A stretch of DNA of 64,000 nt, from the NCBI GenBank assembly GCA_965224745.1, contig CBDCZY010000010.1:310001-374000 (forward strand). Direction: 5' to 3'. Within the stretch, counting starts at the first letter, position 1. Each line of letters starts with the position of its first letter. The position numbers and the translations under genes were made by a program. Below are positions 19,175-28,400 of this stretch, in pieces. The notes beneath the pieces are model-generated. The model did not search any database and was not told where the DNA came from. It saw only the letters and a program-made list of their open reading frames with translations. The stretch is from CBDCZY01 sp965224745. Lineage in GTDB: Bacteria; Pseudomonadota; Gammaproteobacteria; Methylococcales; Methylomonadaceae.

Positions 19175-19589
19175 GAATTTCCTCGATACCAATCTTTTTA
19201 TCTATCAGCTTGAGACCGAAGATGAAATCAAGGGAAATATAGCAAACCGGATTATTCGATCTGGTATTGAGATCGGTAATGCTTGTATCAGCTTCCAGGT
19301 GGTACAAGAATGCCTTAATACGATTGTTCGTAAAGCACAAATTTGTCTGACCAAAGAGCAAACCGTTCAATATCTGGATGCATCGCTGAGCCCATTACTA
19401 CGCATTTATCCAAGCGTTTCGCTATACAAACGTGGCCTGAATATCCAATCCCGCTACCAGTATGGCTTTTACGATTCCCTCATTATCGCTGCTGCTCTGG
19501 AAGCCGGCTGTAAAACCTTGTACAGCGAAGATATGCAACATGGGCAACGCATCGAACAAGTGACCATCAAAAATCCATTCCTGGAATAA
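19164..19589 (+). CDS. VapC-like PIN-domain toxin
   Basis: A 141-aa PIN-domain protein. The first catalytic Asp is in FLDTNLFIYQLE, a Glu follows in VVQECLNTIV, and a later Asp is in FYDSLIIAAAL with another in YSEDMQHG, giving the four-acid Mg2+ centre of VapC ribonucleases. Such toxins cleave tRNA or rRNA when freed from VapB. The frame is intact in an otherwise wrecked locus. It lies between the res and mod genes, a place where toxin-antitoxin cassettes can act as stabilising cargo. Confidence 0.87.
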   Translation: MSVENFLDTNLFIYQLETEDEIKGNIANRIIRSGIEIGNACISFQVVQECLNTIVRKAQICLTKEQTVQYLDASLSPLLRIYPSVSLYKRGLNIQSRYQYGFYDSLIIAAALEAGCKTLYSEDMQHGQRIEQVTIKNPFLE

Positions 19590-19685
19590 AGCGGCTTATG
19601 GCAAAAAAGACTCCAAGCAAAAAAACCGTAGCAACCCTCACCCACGAAGAGGCGTCTGTAATGGTCAAGTTTTCTTGGAAGGATT

Positions 19686-20537
19686 TTAAGCCGCTTTTTT
19701 CATTTCTTTGGTTTTTTGATGAGGGGTTTTATAATCAATAGCAGAATGTAACCTTTTATAGTTATAGAAACTAATATAGCTAGTCACAGCACTGACTACA
19801 GAGGAGTAATTAATAAAACTCAAATAGTTCAGCCTCTCTGTTTTTAAATTCCTAAAAAACCGCTCCATCACAGCATTATCCCAGCAATTAGCTCGACGGC
19901 TCATACTTTGTGTTATATCCAAGTCATGAAGATAATCAACAAATAGATTGGCTGAATATTGAACCCCTTGGTCTGAATGAAACATTAATTGTTGAGTATC
20001 TGGCTTGTGTTTATTAATCGCATGTTCTAATGCTGACTTTGCAAGCTCTGCATTGGGTTCTTCTGATAATGCCCAGCCCATAATTTCTCTTGACCCAAGA
20101 TCAAGTATACAAGCTAAATAGCTCCAGCCTGTATAGGTTTTAATGTAGGTAATGTCACCTACCCAGTGCGTATGAACAGTACTGGGATTAAACTGTCGTT
20201 TAAGTAAATGATCCGCTTTCTTGTGGACTTCTCCCGCTGGATAGCTGTGTCGCTTTTTAGGTTTTATGGCAATGACATTCGATTTTTTCATTAATGAAGC
20301 TGTTTTATAAACGCCTATTTCAATCCCTCTGTTAGCTAATTCAACCTGAGTCCTTCGTTTACCATAGGTATGCTGAGTTTCAATGGCTATCAATTTAATT
20401 TGTTCTATGGTTTCTTGTTCTTCATCGCTCATTTGATTATTAATCTGATAGTAGTGTGTACTGAGAGCTATATTAAATAGTGTGCAAAGCTCTGTTGTTT
20501 GATAGCCTGGAGAAGCCTTCTTTATTTCAACAATCAA
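19686..20537 (-). CDS. IS3-family transposase OrfB (DDE integrase domain)
   Basis: The 283-aa catalytic part of the transposase. The DDE core is seen at WVGDITYIKT, MFHSDQGVQYS and NCWDNAVMERFF, and the C-terminal YNYKRLHSAIDYKTP block is typical. The nominal start is a TTG overlapping the orfA stop (TTGA). The active enzyme is more likely an OrfAB fusion made by -1 frameshifting at the A6G run at 20576-20582 inside orfA, since the -1 frame there reads GHSLLCSRQQQSELIVEIKK and enters orfB smoothly. Confidence 0.92.
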   Translation of the reverse strand: MIVEIKKASPGYQTTELCTLFNIALSTHYYQINNQMSDEEQETIEQIKLIAIETQHTYGKRRTQVELANRGIEIGVYKTASLMKKSNVIAIKPKKRHSYPAGEVHKKADHLLKRQFNPSTVHTHWVGDITYIKTYTGWSYLACILDLGSREIMGWALSEEPNAELAKSALEHAINKHKPDTQQLMFHSDQGVQYSANLFVDYLHDLDITQSMSRRANCWDNAVMERFFRNLKTERLNYLSFINYSSVVSAVTSYISFYNYKRLHSAIDYKTPHQKTKEMKKAA

Positions 20538-20857
20538 TTCAGATTGTTGTTGTCTCGAACAAAGAAGGCTGTGGCCTTTTTTAGTATTTCATTATCCCTT
20601 TTAGCTCGCCATAATTGCTTCTCTAGGCTTTGTATTTTCTGTTGTTCTGGGGTTAACGCTTGCTTATCCTGAGGTGTATTACCTTTGAGTTCATCTAAAT
20701 ATTGCTTTTTCCATCGCCTCACAGCAGAGTCACCTGCTCCTGATATTTCCATTACCTGCTTATTGGTATATCCTTCATTTACCATGAGTTTAGCGTAGTC
20801 TAGACGCTGTTCTGTGGTGAAGGTTGTTTTAGGTTTTACTGTGGTTATTTCGGTCAT
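20534..20857 (-). CDS. IS3-family OrfA (helix-turn-helix)
   Basis: A 107-aa protein with an N-terminal helix-turn-helix (TTEQRLDYAKLMVNEGYTNK, GDSAVRRWKKQY) and a C-terminal leucine-zipper-like stretch (QKIQSLEKQLWRAKRDNEIL) as in other IS3-family OrfA proteins, which bind the element ends. The in-frame heptamer A-AAA-AAG near its end is a classic -1 slippery site. Confidence 0.9.
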   Translation of the reverse strand: MTEITTVKPKTTFTTEQRLDYAKLMVNEGYTNKQVMEISGAGDSAVRRWKKQYLDELKGNTPQDKQALTPEQQKIQSLEKQLWRAKRDNEILKKATAFFVRDNNNLN

Positions 20858-21159
20858 TTTTTATCCTAATTTTGGGTTGGATTATAAGCTATAAATCCTT
20901 CCAAGATTATTAGACCATTACAGTCACGCAAGAATATCCCCACCGCGGAATATGAAGCGGTGCTGCATGAGAAAGATAAAAGTGCTATTCGAGTCGCCTA
21001 TGAACGCCGCGACCGTGATCTTGATCCGCAACTTGTCTGGCGTGGCAAGGATGAACAGGACTGGTCTGATCTAGTGGTTCATGCGCCGCCACTGTATATT
21101 CAGGAAAAAGTGCATCCCAAAGCGTTGATTGATGATTTGCGGCGGCAGTCAGAAAGACA

Positions 21160-21185
21160 CCCCTCTCCCTCCGGCGGGAGAGGGG
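21160..21185. repeat. GC-rich palindrome inserted in the methyltransferase coding frame
   Basis: Perfect 10-bp arms CCCCTCTCCC and GGGAGAGGGG surround the loop TCCGGC. It adds roughly HPSPSGGRGAG to the translated frame without breaking it. Similar CCCTCTCCC/GGGAGAGGG palindromes are common dispersed elements in proteobacterial genomes. Confidence 0.65.
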
Positions 21186-21701
21186 CGGGGGATGAGTGTG
21201 TACAAACTGATCTTTTTGACGATTTTAATGGTGAAAATGCCAAGACCGAGTTTTACCAGTATGATGCGCATTGGTCTAATCGGATGATTTGGCATTGTTC
21301 AAAAAGTATAGTTTCTGGTAAAGTAGTATTTTTCCCGTGAGTAACTACCTATGGCGACTTGTCCGAAATGTCACTCAGCAGACTGCACGAAAGATGGTAT
21401 AGTCAAAGAGAAACAACGATATAAATGCAAATCATGTGGCTATAGGCATACCGTGAGCCACCAGGGACTTAGACCTGATATTAAGCGACAAGCGCTTGAG
21501 CTGCATATTCTTACCCATCATGAACACCCATTATTAAGCATCGTGAACGCTTATAATTATCCATTGTGAACACCTATTATTATTTGAACGTGAACGTTTT
21601 GAGTCATATTTAATAATAGGTGTTCACAATGAATAATAATCCTCTTCATGCATTGATTCATATCACTGCTACCCTGTTTTATTTTGATATAAGGACAGGC
21701 C

Positions 21702-21944
21702 GTGGCAACAAAGAGAATAACAATGCGACAACTACGAGAAATATTAAGACTTCGACTTCATGCCAAGCTCAGCATGCGTCAAATTAGAGATAGTTTAAAA
21801 TTAAGTCTGGGTGCTATACAAAAAGCAGTCAGTCAGGCTGAAGCACTTGATCTTCATTGGGATGTGATTGAAACACTTGATGACCAGCAACTTGCAGCTA
21901 AAATTTATCCTACTGCTGACATCACCTCTTCTCATAAAAAGTAG
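21702..21944 (+). CDS. istA: IS21 IstA, N-terminal part (helix-turn-helix)
   Basis: An 80-aa frame with the N-terminal DNA-binding region of IstA (ITMRQLREILRLRLHAKLSM, then RQIRDSLKLSLGAIQKAVSQ). It closes at TAG (21942-21944) exactly where the catalytic part begins in the -1 frame. Intact IstA proteins are about 500 aa in a single frame, so this is either a frameshift mutation or frameshift-dependent expression at the A5G run at 21936-21941. Confidence 0.8.
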   Translation: MATKRITMRQLREILRLRLHAKLSMRQIRDSLKLSLGAIQKAVSQAEALDLHWDVIETLDDQQLAAKIYPTADITSSHKK

Positions 21945-23245
21945 TGCCTGATTGGCTGGAAGTCTATCGAGATCTGAAACGAAAAGGGATAACCAAGCAG
22001 TTATTATGGGAAGAATACAGTCAGCAATACCCTAACAGAAGCTTTAGTTACCCACAATATTGTCTACTCTATCGAAGTTGGTTAAAAAAACAAAGACGTT
22101 CCATGCGTCAAACTCACAAGGCAGGCGAAAAATTGTTTGTGGATTATGCGGGGCAAACAGTCCCCATTGTCAGTAACAGCACGGGTGAAATTAAAACAGC
22201 TCAGATATTTGTGGCTGTTTTAGGGGCATCCAATTACACCTTTTGTGAAGCCACATGGAGTCAGAAATTGCCTGACTGGATCAACAGCCATGTCAGAGCC
22301 TTTAATTTTATCGGTGGTGTACCCACTATTGTCGTCCCTGATAATCTTAAAAGCGCAGTGACAAAAGCCTGTCGCTATGACCCGGAAATCAATCCATCCT
22401 ATCAACAGCTCGCAGCACATTATGGGTCTGCACTGGTTCCAGCCAGACCGTTAAAACCCAAAGATAAAGCCAAGGCTGAAGTCGGTGTTCAAATCATAGA
22501 ACGCTGGATACTGGCTCGATTACGGCATCATACATTCTTCTCGTTATCTGAACTAAACCAGTGCATTAAAGCACTACTTGAAGAAGTGAACAACAAACCG
22601 TTTAAACAGCTAAAAGGCACGAGACAGCAATGGTTTGACTCCATCGATAGACCGGCATTATTACCCCTGCCCAAGCAGACCTACCAATACACTGACATTA
22701 AAACAGTCAAAGTCAATATTGATTACCACCTCCAATATGAAGATCACTTTTATTCTGTCCCTCATCATTTAGTGGGTGAAAAAATTGAGCTTCACGCCAA
22801 AGAATACCTGATTGAACTGTTTTTTTACAACAAGCGTATTGCCAGTCATGTCAGGAAATATCATGCTGGCATGACGACCGAACCTGAGCATATGCCCGTT
22901 AAACATGAAAAACACCACAAGTGGACACCAGGGCGACTCATGAACTGGGCTAAAGATATAGGGGATGAAGTCTTGCTCTGGGTTAAAACAGTGCTGAATC
23001 AACGCCAGCATCCAGAGCAGGCTTATAGGGTCTGCTTAGGGTTACTCAATCTCTCCAGAAGCTATCCTGCCCAGCGATTAAACAAAGCCTGTGCAATTGC
23101 CAATAAAAACAGTTTGTACAAGCTGAAACATATCAAAGACATTTTGCTGAGTAATCAAGATCAATTGCTACCAGAAAACAAAGCATCACGACCTACCTTG
23201 CCTCAAGCCCATGAAAACATCCGTGGTTCTGAAAGCTTCCATTAA
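21944..23245 (+). CDS. istA: IS21 IstA, catalytic part
   Basis: A 433-aa frame with the DDE integrase core (LFVDYAGQTVP, VVPDNLKSAV, and a Glu in DKAKAEVGVQIIERW), followed by the usual C-terminal domain (YSVPHHLVGEKIEL). A GTG at 21944 could serve as start but the N-terminal helix-turn-helix would then be absent. It would act with IstB. Its end overlaps the 5' part of the istB frame. Confidence 0.88.
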   Translation: MPDWLEVYRDLKRKGITKQLLWEEYSQQYPNRSFSYPQYCLLYRSWLKKQRRSMRQTHKAGEKLFVDYAGQTVPIVSNSTGEIKTAQIFVAVLGASNYTFCEATWSQKLPDWINSHVRAFNFIGGVPTIVVPDNLKSAVTKACRYDPEINPSYQQLAAHYGSALVPARPLKPKDKAKAEVGVQIIERWILARLRHHTFFSLSELNQCIKALLEEVNNKPFKQLKGTRQQWFDSIDRPALLPLPKQTYQYTDIKTVKVNIDYHLQYEDHFYSVPHHLVGEKIELHAKEYLIELFFYNKRIASHVRKYHAGMTTEPEHMPVKHEKHHKWTPGRLMNWAKDIGDEVLLWVKTVLNQRQHPEQAYRVCLGLLNLSRSYPAQRLNKACAIANKNSLYKLKHIKDILLSNQDQLLPENKASRPTLPQAHENIRGSESFH

Positions 23246-23267
23246 TAAGAAAAAATCGACTTTTATT

Positions 23268-24029
23268 ATGATAGAACAAACGATTACACAACTCAGACAA
23301 CTTAAACTCTCAGGCATGGCAAATGCATTGGTTAGCCAAGTAGAACAACCCAACACCTATGAAGGTCTGCCTTTTGAAGAACGGCTACAATTATTAGCGG
23401 ATAGTGAGTATCAAGACAGAGAAAATAGAAAACAACAGCGCTTACTCAAAGCAGCAAAACTAAAACTAGCCGCCAACAGCCATGCCATTGACTACCAGCA
23501 CCCCAGAGGATTAAAACAATCCATGATGGCCTCACTGTTACATTGTGACTGGCTCAATAAAGCACAAAACATTCTTATCACAGACCCCTGCGGCAGTGGT
23601 AAAACTTATATTGCCTGTGCGATAGGACATACCGCCTGTATGAAAGGCTACAGTGTTAAATATTATCGACTGTCTCGGCTTATGCTGGCACTCACTCAGG
23701 CAAAAGCGGATGCCACCTACAGCAAAGCACTACAAACATTAGCCAAACTGGGTTGTCTGATAATAGACGACTGGGGACTTGAGCCTTTAAACGCTGCACA
23801 ACGTAATGACCTAATGGAAATTATGGATGATCGTCACGAAAGCTCGTCCACCATTATGATCAGCCAATTGCCCACTGATCAATGGTATCAATCCATCGGT
23901 GATAACACACTGGCGGATGCGATTTTAGATCGACTGATGCATAACGCCCACCGAATCAAATTAAAAGGAGAATCAATGCGAAAAATACAGTCAAATTTGA
24001 CTGATGGTGAACACTTAGAGGTAAAATAA
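23268..24029 (+). CDS. istB: IS21 IstB, ATPase helper of transposition
   Basis: A 253-aa DnaC-like AAA+ protein. I choose the ATG at 23268 (MIEQTITQLRQLKLSGMANA), which matches IstB N-termini. Walker B (CLIIDDWGLEPL) and the sensor region (STIMISQLP) are present. The P-loop reads ITDPCGSGKT where other IstB proteins have Gly in the Asp position (GPxGxGKT). Loss of the first P-loop Gly could impair ATP binding, but the G-S-G-K-T part is intact. Confidence 0.9.
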   Translation: MIEQTITQLRQLKLSGMANALVSQVEQPNTYEGLPFEERLQLLADSEYQDRENRKQQRLLKAAKLKLAANSHAIDYQHPRGLKQSMMASLLHCDWLNKAQNILITDPCGSGKTYIACAIGHTACMKGYSVKYYRLSRLMLALTQAKADATYSKALQTLAKLGCLIIDDWGLEPLNAAQRNDLMEIMDDRHESSSTIMISQLPTDQWYQSIGDNTLADAILDRLMHNAHRIKLKGESMRKIQSNLTDGEHLEVK

Positions 24030-24698
24030 CCAAAATCCAATGCGTGAACAAGGGAGATGTTCACGATGGTAATAATGAGCGTTCACGATCATAAGAATAC
24101 GCATGAGCTTTACCTGGAAGGGCTGGGTTTTCGCTCAATTGGCCGATTTTTGAAATGCAGTCATGTGACGGTGTATTACTGGATCAAAGCCTATGGCGAA
24201 TCGATCGAGGCAATTCGATCAGAAGCGGGTGTTGAAATTGTAGAAATGGATGAAATGCACACGTATATTGGCGTAAAAAAAACTATTGCTGGATCTGGGT
24301 TGCTGTTGATCGACATGGAAAGCGCTTTCTCGCGTGCGTTGTGGGCTCCCGCGACACGGAAACAGGACGGGAAATGATGGGAAGCCGTCAAAGACAGCAC
24401 TATAAAAGGTGTTATGAGCGACTATTGGAGTCCCTATGAAAAGTTTATCCCGGCTGGATTACATACACAATCAAAAGCTGAAACATATACGGTAGAAGGC
24501 TATAACAGCTTAAGCTTATTTAGACACTTTCTCGCCCGATTAGGCCGAAAATCGAAGTGTTATAGCAAAAGTAAGGAAATGCTTAAATATTCAGTGATGC
24601 TTTTAATGCTCAAATGGAACGGGGATTTTGAAACTATACTTAATTAACAATACCGTCGTAATATACTTCATATTTAATATTTGACAAAAAAAGCTACA

Positions 24699-24737
24699 AA
24701 GTAAAAACCCACGTTCTAAGAACGTGGGTTTTTACTT
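24699..24737. terminator. perfect 19-bp hairpin, bidirectional terminator
   Basis: Nineteen-base arms around a single central A. The stem contains CCCACGTTCT/AGAACGTGGG with a TTTTT run on each strand side (AAAAACCC... and ...GGGTTTTT), so it would terminate transcription in both directions. It lies 45 bp beyond the IS1 right end and insulates the following gene. Confidence 0.85.
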
Positions 24738-24845
24738 ATTTTCTTAAGTCAAGTAATCATAATAGTGATAGAGTAGCGTTACGCTATTATTGCAGCATAT
24801 AGAACTTTGGGATAACCAAACAAATAGGCATGGAGGTCTGGTTTT

Positions 24846-25271
24846 TTGGAAAATACGCGCTTCAGCTCATGGGGTGGAACGAATATCTTAGTTGATTTGT
24901 TAATATTGTTCAGTCGTCTGGACCGGGTGTTTTACATTCGATTTCGTAACAGTTTATGGCAGGCAGGTGAAACGCTGAATTGGGTAGAAAAAAGGTATTG
25001 CATACCGAAAGCATCCGCTAATCTTCCCAAGTTATTTTGGTTTTTGAATGGTGAAATACCTGACACCATCAAAATTTTAAAGAGTCACTATGATGTTATG
25101 TTTTCTTGCTCGTCTTTACTGGAATCCTTTAATATTTCAGTACAAAGTCAATTTAAGAAAAAGCTTTACGACTTCAATTACCTGCTTATTATTTCACCCT
25201 CTCTAATTCAAACAAATGCCCTAAAACAACAGGTGCTTCCGTTAAAATTCCTCCAATGCATCAGGAATTAA
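24846..25271 (+). CDS. unrecognised 141-aa frame, possibly decayed
   Basis: I do not recognise this frame (ISPSLIQTNALKQQ near its end). A neighbouring frame from about 25198 continues past its stop without interruption (KIPPMHQELIKPILKN...) to a TGA at 25360, so the region may be the remains of a longer gene with a frameshift. A relation to a periplasmic binding protein is only a weak impression. It is followed after 130 bp by the GGDEF-EAL gene. Confidence 0.25.
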   Translation: MENTRFSSWGGTNILVDLLILFSRLDRVFYIRFRNSLWQAGETLNWVEKRYCIPKASANLPKLFWFLNGEIPDTIKILKSHYDVMFSCSSLLESFNISVQSQFKKKLYDFNYLLIISPSLIQTNALKQQVLPLKFLQCIRN

Positions 25272-25402
25272 TCAAACCTATTCTTAAAAACCGGCATATT
25301 CCAAGTCTAAGAATACCAAAGGAAATTCGCCTTATTAACCTGAAAAATTATGTTAGTATTTGAAACTTTCTAATCAAATACGTTGCATAAAGGAGAACTA
25401 GT

Positions 25403-28400
25403 TTGAAACGATTGCAACGTTTACCTTTGCAAAGGCTACTGCCGCTAGTTGTCTTGGCGCTATATATCCTGATGCTCGGCTCAATGATGATCTATCAAAA
25501 CTATGCTCAAATTGACAAGCTTGAGCGCAATAGCATGGTGGGTATCAAGCAACGTTTAGCTGTGTTGCAAGGTGAACTGGAAACGGCTATTGCGGAAAAA
25601 CAGAGAAAATATGCAGAAAGAACTATTTCAGCGTTGGGCATGATTAATGAGGTGCGGTCACTATCTGTTCTTGACGAGAATGGCCGGATATTCATGGCTA
25701 CCAATAGTAAATGGAAAGGAGAATTAGCGCGCAATCATATCTCAAGTTTTAATATCGAGTCTTATCAACAGGTTATGGAAAAAATACTGCCTATTTCCTT
25801 ATTGACTGATAATCGTCTCAGTATCCAATCGTATTACCCAATAAAGATTGACTTAAAACCAGGTCAGAAAAGCTTACCGTCAATTGGCCTTATCTATCTT
25901 GAATTCGACTTGAGCGCGGCTCGTAAAGTTATTCGTGAGGAAATACTGGCAGAAAGTGCCATTTTTGGGATAGTAGGGCTGTTATTTATGGGTTTGCTTA
26001 TTACCATCCTTAATTTCATGGTTGGACGTCCGCTTCAACATATATCCTTCGCAACGCAACGCCTGGCAAGCGGTAAGCATGGCATTCAGTTGGATCTGGG
26101 TGGGTGGGGGGAATTAGCACAATTAGCCGAGTCTTTCAATCATATGAGTACTCAGATCGAAACAAACGTTGAGGCACTTCGCAGCAGTAAACGGCACTTT
26201 GCAACGACATTTGATTCTATCGGGGACGCTGTAATTGCTACTGATAAGGTTGGAAGAATTACTTCTATCAACCCTGTTGCAGCCAAGATGACCGGTTGGT
26301 CAGTAGAAGAAGCAAAGGGGAAGCCGATAGATAATGTGTTTAATGTCATTGACGTACAGGCCAGTTATCCAGACGACAATCCTATTCGCCAAGTAGCAAG
26401 ATCAGGAAATATAATAGAGTTTTCTGGGCAAACAACTCTGATCGCGCGTGAAGGCAAAGAATATCAAATTGCCGATAGTGTAGCTCCGATTTTGAGCGAT
26501 GCTGGAGAAATCAGCGGTGTGGTAATAATTTTTAGAAATATCACAACAGAATATGCGCTAAATTCTAAATTGAGTCAAAGTGAAGAACGCTTCAGAAACC
26601 TTGTTGAAACGACCTCAGATTGGATCTGGGAAGTTAATTGTAATGCCATCTACACCTATGTCAGTCCCCATTGTCATGAAATATTGGGTTACGATCCTGA
26701 TGAGTTAATTGGTAAAACACCGTTTGATTTGATGTCCAATGAAGAGTCCAAAAGGGTCAAAAAAAAATTCGCAGAGATCGTTAAAGAGGAACGAGCTTTT
26801 GTCAATTTGGAAAATACTAACCTTCATAAAAAAGGTCATGCTGTCATCCTTGAAACCAGTGGAGTTCCTTATTTTGATCAGAACGGCCAACTTTTAGGTT
26901 ATCGTGGTGTAGATCAGGATATTACGCAACGCAAGCAAGTTGAAGAGGCATTAACAGTAACCAGTCACAGTTATAAAACACTTATCGATTATGCACCCGA
27001 GGCATTGGCTATACTCGATCTGGATGACAATCTGTTTCAGGACGCCAATGAAAACGCTATTAAATTATTCGGGATGACACGCGAGGAATTTTTCAAATGT
27101 AGCCCGGTCGATATAAGTCCACCCTTTCAAGCAAATGGCCAAGACACAGTTGCAGCAGTACAAGACCATCTCGCAGAGATAGAGAATGGAGGCCAAACAA
27201 CATTCGAATGGCTGCACCATAACGCTCAAGGCGAACTTTTATCTTGTGAAGTTCGTTTGGTGAAACTGCCGACCACCAGACGAAACCTGGTTCGTTGCAG
27301 TGTCATCGATATTTCTGATCGTAAAAAAACGGAAGCTGCTTTGGCTGAAAGTGAACAACGATTTAGGCAACTTTTTGAAAAGATACCGAATATTGCAGTC
27401 CAGGGCTATAACCAGGATCGGGTAGTTATCTTCTGGAATAAAGCCAGCGAAAGACTTTATGGCTATAGTAAGGAAGAAGCCGTAGGGGCTAAATTGGAAC
27501 AACTGATCATTCCAGTAGACATGGTGGATAACGTTAAACAAGCAATCCAGCAGTGGCTTTCGGATGACGTTCCCATTCAATCATCAGAATTGGATTTACG
27601 GCATAAAGATGGGTCTCAAGTCCCGGTCTATTCAAGTCATATTATGCTGGATAATAACGCGGGTGAGCCAGAAATGTACTGCATTGATATTGACTTGACT
27701 GAAAGGCGCAAAGCACAAGCTGAAATCGAGCAACTTGCCTATTTCGATATGCTGACCAATTTACCCAATCGCCGTTTGTTATTGGATCGAATCAACGAAG
27801 AAATTGCTGTTGCCGAGCGTCATTTGATTCACGGTGCAATTTTATATTTGGATCTGGATAATTTTAAAACCATCAACGATTCTTTGGGGCACTCGGCAGG
27901 TGATGCTTTGTTGCAAAAAGTTGCCACTCTTATGGAAAACCAGCTACGTTCAGAAGATACGGTTGCCCGCTTAGGGGGCGACGAATTTGTGGTGCTGCTT
28001 AAAGAGCTTGATGAAACAGCTGAAACTGCTGTTAACGAAGCCTTGTTAGTCGCTGAGAAAATACAGGCATCGTTTAGCCGACCTATTGCAATAGATGAGA
28101 ATGAGCTATATGTAACGACCAGTATTGGGATTAGTTTGTTTTCAACGGATAACAATATTGCTGACGATGTACTCAATCAAGCCGATACCGCCATGTATCG
28201 CGCGAAGGAAAAAGGGCGGAATAATATACGTTTTTTCGAATCCAGTATGCAGGCTGCAGCCGATGCCCGCTTGATGATGGAAAAGGATTTACGCCAAGCT
28301 ATAGTACGTGAAGAGTTCTGTTTGCATTATCAAATCCAGGTCGATGTTAAAGGCAAGATTGTTGGCGTCGAAGCCTTGTTGCGTTGGCAACATCCAAACC

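Larger units (their letters stand above)
19657..20922 (-). mobile_element. IS3-family insertion sequence
   Basis: The 1266-bp element has terminal inverted repeats beginning TGTAATGGTC at both ends, with imperfect matching over about 31 bp (CTTGGAAGGATTT shared further in). It is flanked by a 3-bp target duplication GTC (19654-19656 and 20923-20925). It contains orfA and orfB on the minus strand. Removing it and one GTC restores the methyltransferase reading frame exactly. Confidence 0.93.
19598..21290 (+). pseudogene. type III DNA methyltransferase (mod), interrupted and truncated
   Basis: The ATG at 19598 begins MAKKTPSKKTVATLTHEEAS. After removal of the IS3-family element and one 3-bp target copy, the frame continues as RKNIPTAEYEAVLHEKDKSA..., then DLDPQLVWRGKDEQDWSDL and HAPPLYIQEKVHPKALIDDL, the N-terminal region of site-specific methyltransferases paired with BPTD_3080-type restriction enzymes. 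The frame is cut at 21290 by the IS1-family element just after HWSNRMI, before the AdoMet-binding and catalytic DPPY motifs. The remainder of the gene is not in this window. A GC-rich palindrome sits in frame near 21160. Confidence 0.85.
21502..24103 (+). mobile_element. IS21-family element inside the IS1 transposase
   Basis: The 2602-bp element begins TGCATATTCTTA and ends TAAGAATACGCA (inverted TG...CA ends) and is flanked by the 5-bp target duplication TGAGC (21497-21501 and 24104-24108). Each end carries several copies of a TGAAC/GTTCA-containing repeat, as is usual for the multiple terminal transposase-binding sites of IS21. It encodes IstA (in two frames) and IstB. Confidence 0.93.
21351..24647 (+). 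pseudogene. IS1-family transposase, split by IS21 and with a stop codon
   Basis: Joining 21351-21501 to 24109-24647 gives one continuous frame of about 230 codons, the size of a single-ORF IS1 transposase. It starts MATCPKCHSADCTKDGIVKE (zinc-finger, four Cys), passes a helix-turn-helix (FRSIGRFLKCSHVTVYYWIK), the catalytic DEMHTYIG segment, and ends ...LMLKWNGDFETILN. An in-frame TGA at 24375-24377, between RKQDGK and WEAVKDSTIK, breaks it in addition to the IS21 insertion. It is inactive on two counts. Confidence 0.85.
21291..24654 (+). mobile_element. IS1-family element carrying a nested IS21-family element
   Basis: The ends match as inverted repeats over about 25 bp with four mismatches: the left begins GGCATTGTTC, and the right, read inward, begins GGTATTGTTA. 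Both share AAGTATAGTTTC. Without the IS21 insert the element is about 760 bp, normal for IS1. No target duplication is visible (GGATGATTT on the left, GTCGTAATA on the right), and the methyltransferase gene does not resume after it. Insertion was therefore accompanied or followed by a deletion. Confidence 0.85.

Noticed and set aside
15501..19589. Restriction gene plus toxin pair as a novel composite defence system
   Set aside because: The helicase/nuclease is a recognisable type III-like restriction subunit whose methyltransferase follows; lesions show decay, so a new working system is not supported.
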